Made by a program: the position numbers and the translations under genes. The notes beneath the pieces are model-generated. The model was not told the DNA's origin. It searched no databases and saw only the letters and a program-made list of their open reading frames with translations. 32,553 nucleotides of DNA, taken from assembly GCA_046349775.1 (NCBI GenBank), contig JAXMBS010000062.1, positions 1 to 32,553 on the forward strand, written 5' to 3'. Each line of letters opens with the position of its first letter. Position 1 is the stretch's first letter. Positions 30,125-32,553 of this stretch are shown piece by piece. The stretch is from JAEUIG01 sp046349775 (GTDB lineage Bacteria > Planctomycetota > Planctomycetia > Planctomycetales > Planctomycetaceae).

Positions 30125-32553
30125 GCTCTCGGCAAAAACGCAAACAACAGGATAAACAGCGACACGACGCCGACGGCGATGAACATGACGTACTGTCGCA
30201 GGCGTCCCGTCTGGAGGTGGCGCAGCGAACGTCCGACAGCGTAGGTGCCGTCGCCGACGATGTTCACGATCCGATCAACGACGTTCTCGTCGAATGCCCG
30301 ATCCCACCGGGAAACCCAGACTGCCGCCCCGGCCAGCCAGTGCAGGAGGCCGTCAAGGATGCTCTTGTCAAACGCCTGCGGCCAGCGGGCCACGACGTGC
30401 ACCGGCCGGACGAACATCGTGTCGTACAGATTGTCGAACTGCCATTTCTCGACGAGGAACCGGTAGGTGCTCCCCATCTGTCGCGCGACGGCCGCCGGAT
30501 CGACGACGCCCTTCACGTACACGAGCCACGACAGCGCCAGTCCGGTGAGGGCCGCGATCAGGGCCGCTGCTCCGGCCGTCGCGTGCTGTTCGTGAATCTG
30601 GTGGTGGCTCGGGAGCGCCGTCGCCGTGGCGCCGGCCGCGGTTGCTCCGCTGGCGACGTGCGCGGGTTCGCTGGAGAGCAGCAACCGCACCAGATGCCCG
30701 GGCGCGAGATGTCCGTCCTCCTGGACGACCAGGCCCCAGGCGCACCCGATCGCGAACACCGACAGCACGATCAACGGCAGCGTCATCGCCCGCGGCGACT
30801 CATGGGCGTGGTCGTAAACATGGTGGTCCTTCGGAGCGCCGGCGAATGTCATGAACCAGAGCCGGAACATGTAGAACGCCGTGATGCCGGCGGTCACCAG
30901 CGGCACCAGGAACAGCAGGAAATGCCCCGGGTTGATCGACATGTAAGTCAGCGCTGTGGCAACGATTTCGTCCTTGGAGTGATAGCCGGAGAACGCGATC
31001 TTGCCGATGAACGGCAGCGTCGGCCAGGGCAGAGCCAGCCCGGAGATTGCGATGACGCCGATCAGCATTGCCGTGGCGGTGATCGGCATCTTCTTGCGCA
31101 GGCCCCCCATGCGGGTCATTTCCTGCACGTGGTGGCAGCCATAGATCACCGAGCCGGACGCGAGGAACATCAGCGACTTGAAGAACGCGTGCGTGATCAG
31201 GTGGAACAGCCCGGCGACCCAGCCCCCCACCCCCAGGGCGAGCATCATGTATCCGAGCTGGCTGATCGTCGAATACGCCAGGACGCGCTTGATGTCGGTC
31301 GCCACGATCGCGATCGTCGCGCCGATGAACAGCGTGATGCAGCCGACGTAGGCGATCGCCAGCAGGACTTCCGGAGTGAACATCGGATAGAACCGTCCGG
31401 CGAGATACACGCCGGCGGCGACCATTGTGGCCGAGTGCACGAGCGCCGAAACCGGCGTCGGTCCTTCCATCGCGTCGGGCAACCAGGTTTGCAGCGGGAA
31501 CTGGGCGCTCTTGCCGATACAGCCGGCGAACACGCCCAGCCCGGCCGTAACCAGCAGCCAGTAGGGAATCGTCAGCGGGACTTCGTTCGAAGACGCCAGT
31601 CGCTGCCCCGCGCCATTCTGCAGGAACACCAGGGCGTCGCGCCCCTCGCCGTCGATATCCAGCTTTCCTTCCGGCGAGCGGACCATCTGGAACAGGCCCG
31701 GTCCGGCGTCGCTCGTCGGATCGGTGTTCGCGAACGTGAACGTGCCGAACGACGTCCACAGGATCATCAGCCCGATCAGGAAACCGAAGTCCCCGACACG
31801 GTTCATGATGAACGCTTTATTTGCCGCCGTGCTGGCCGACTTGCGCTCGATGTAGAACCCGATCAGCAGGTAACTGCAGACGCCGACCAGCTCCCAGAAC
31901 ACGAACACCATGAAGATGTTGCCGGCGATCACCAGCCCCAGCATCGAGAAGCAGAACAGCGACATATACGAGAAGAACCGGTAGTACCGTCCCGGGCGGT
32001 GGAAGTGCCGGCCTCCGGAGAGGTGGACTTCGTGGTCCTCGAGGTCGTCGGTGAGTTCGTCGCTCATGTAGCCGGTCGCGAACACATGAATGCACGTGGC
32101 GATCAGCGTCACCATGCAGAACATCGCGAGCGTCAGCCCGTCGATGTAGTAGTCCAGCGAGACCGTCAGCCGGCCGAAGCGTCCCAGCTCGTAGAACGTG
32201 CCGCTGAACGCCGACGCGAACGGGTTGTTCGCATGCTCGGCGTGAACATGTTCGCCTTCGGCATGCGCCGCTGCGGTATGGGCCTGTTCGTGCGCCGCAT
32301 CACCGGCCGCGTGGGCGTGACCATGTTCGGCGTGTGCGTGCTCGCCTTCGGGGGCCGCCGGCGCAGTTTCGCCACCGGCCGCGTGTTCCGTGTGTGCACT
32401 CTCCAGTTCCAGCGCTGACCAGTGCGTGGCGCTCCCCCAGGTCAGCAGCGCCGCACTGCTGCAGACGAAGCCCGTGGCGATGCAGCCGACGGCCATCCAG
32501 GCGGCCGCCTTGCTCTTGCGGCTTCCCCAGTATCCGCCGAACACTTCGACAGC
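30121..32553 (-). CDS. nuoL: NADH-quinone oxidoreductase subunit L, N-terminus beyond window
   Basis: The largest antiporter-like proton-pumping subunit of complex I, including the long lateral helix at the C-terminus. At least 810 residues are present; the frame stays open to the window edge (AVEVFGGYWGS...), and the first helix lies outside. Pump motifs are FVFWELVGVCSYLLIGFY (Glu), GKSAQFPLQTWLPDAMEGPT (Lys) and THAFFKSLMFLASGSVIY (Lys). Unusual is a His/Ala/Glu-rich insert between the second and third helices (13 His in 54 residues, 32233-32394), expected on the periplasmic side. The next loop, between DELTDDLEDHEVHLSGGRHF and YYRFFSYMS, is also longer than in E. coli. The stop codon lies in a dispersed repeat. 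First gene of nuoL-nuoM-nuoN here. Confidence 0.97.
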   Translation of the reverse strand, partial: AVEVFGGYWGSRKSKAAAWMAVGCIATGFVCSSAALLTWGSATHWSALELESAHTEHAAGGETAPAAPEGEHAHAEHGHAHAAGDAAHEQAHTAAAHAEGEHVHAEHANNPFASAFSGTFYELGRFGRLTVSLDYYIDGLTLAMFCMVTLIATCIHVFATGYMSDELTDDLEDHEVHLSGGRHFHRPGRYYRFFSYMSLFCFSMLGLVIAGNIFMVFVFWELVGVCSYLLIGFYIERKSASTAANKAFIMNRVGDFGFLIGLMILWTSFGTFTFANTDPTSDAGPGLFQMVRSPEGKLDIDGEGRDALVFLQNGAGQRLASSNEVPLTIPYWLLVTAGLGVFAGCIGKSAQFPLQTWLPDAMEGPTPVSALVHSATMVAAGVYLAGRFYPMFTPEVLLAIAYVGCITLFIGATIAIVATDIKRVLAYSTISQLGYMMLALGVGGWVAGLFHLITHAFFKSLMFLASGSVIYGCHHVQEMTRMGGLRKKMPITATAMLIGVIAISGLALPWPTLPFIGKIAFSGYHSKDEIVATALTYMSINPGHFLLFLVPLVTAGITAFYMFRLWFMTFAGAPKDHHVYDHAHESPRAMTLPLIVLSVFAIGCAWGLVVQEDGHLAPGHLVRLLLSSEPAHVASGATAAGATATALPSHHQIHEQHATAGAAALIAALTGLALSWLVYVKGVVDPAAVARQMGSTYRFLVEKWQFDNLYDTMFVRPVHVVARWPQAFDKSILDGLLHWLAGAAVWVSRWDRAFDENVVDRIVNIVGDGTYAVGRSLRHLQTGRLRQYVMFIAVGVVSLFILLFAFLPRA

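Noticed and set aside
30217..32418. 733-codon open frame on the plus strand opposite nuoL
   Set aside because: It is antisense to an unmistakable nuoL; its product is Arg/His/Asp/Gln-rich with no domain, the usual mirror of a high-GC membrane gene.

Overview
The window is high-GC bacterial chromosome, about 32.5 kb, carrying mostly single-copy housekeeping genes. The best guess for the host is a member of the Planctomycetota. This is inferred from the gene style: an S1-repeat protein with a long Ala/Pro-rich N-terminus, a secreted propeller-type hydrolase-like protein, a large anchored DUF11 protein, a stand-alone CoaC, a NuoL with a His-rich loop, and many intergenic hairpins. No rRNA gene is present to confirm it. 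No phage, integrase, transposase, plasmid or CRISPR signal was seen.

Layout. 1-6716 is a minus-strand block: S1-domain protein (cut by the window edge and by an in-frame stop), YbgC-type thioesterase, transaldolase (frameshifted), DUF971 protein, a membrane-anchored leucine-rich protein and a secreted hydrolase-like protein. 6992-12814 is plus strand: DUF1028 protein, a two-gene heterodimeric ABC exporter (first gene frameshifted) and a secreted protein of unknown function (frameshifted). Minus-strand queF and the DUF11 protein follow. 16387-18086 holds DUF1015 and rhodanese genes, then fdxA on the minus strand. 18882-24058 is a plus-strand core block: sigma factor, tpiA-secG, yicC-gmk-rpoZ-coaC and a small membrane protein. 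24110-32553 is minus strand: nuoL-nuoM-nuoN (nuoL runs off the right edge), a helical unknown, a TatD-family hydrolase and fabI.

How the genes fit together. nuoLMN encode the three antiporter-like proton-pumping subunits of complex I. tpiA and the transaldolase serve central carbon metabolism, fabI and the thioesterase acyl metabolism, coaC coenzyme A synthesis, gmk/rpoZ nucleotide supply and transcription, and queF queuosine synthesis. The two ABC genes appear to form one asymmetric exporter: the first subunit lacks the catalytic Glu and switch His, and the second has an altered signature motif.

Two window-wide patterns stand out. First, five otherwise well-conserved genes carry stops or one-base indels, several in short homopolymers, which looks more like uncorrected sequence error than gene decay. 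Second, most intergenic gaps longer than about 60 bases, including gaps inside likely operons, hold an imperfect inverted repeat. These belong to about ten different sequence families, each made of short 7-10 base words. One family (GTAGGGTGGGC...) occurs three times. This spacer architecture and the His-rich NuoL loop are the most interesting unexplained features. I found no convincing new defence or biosynthetic system.
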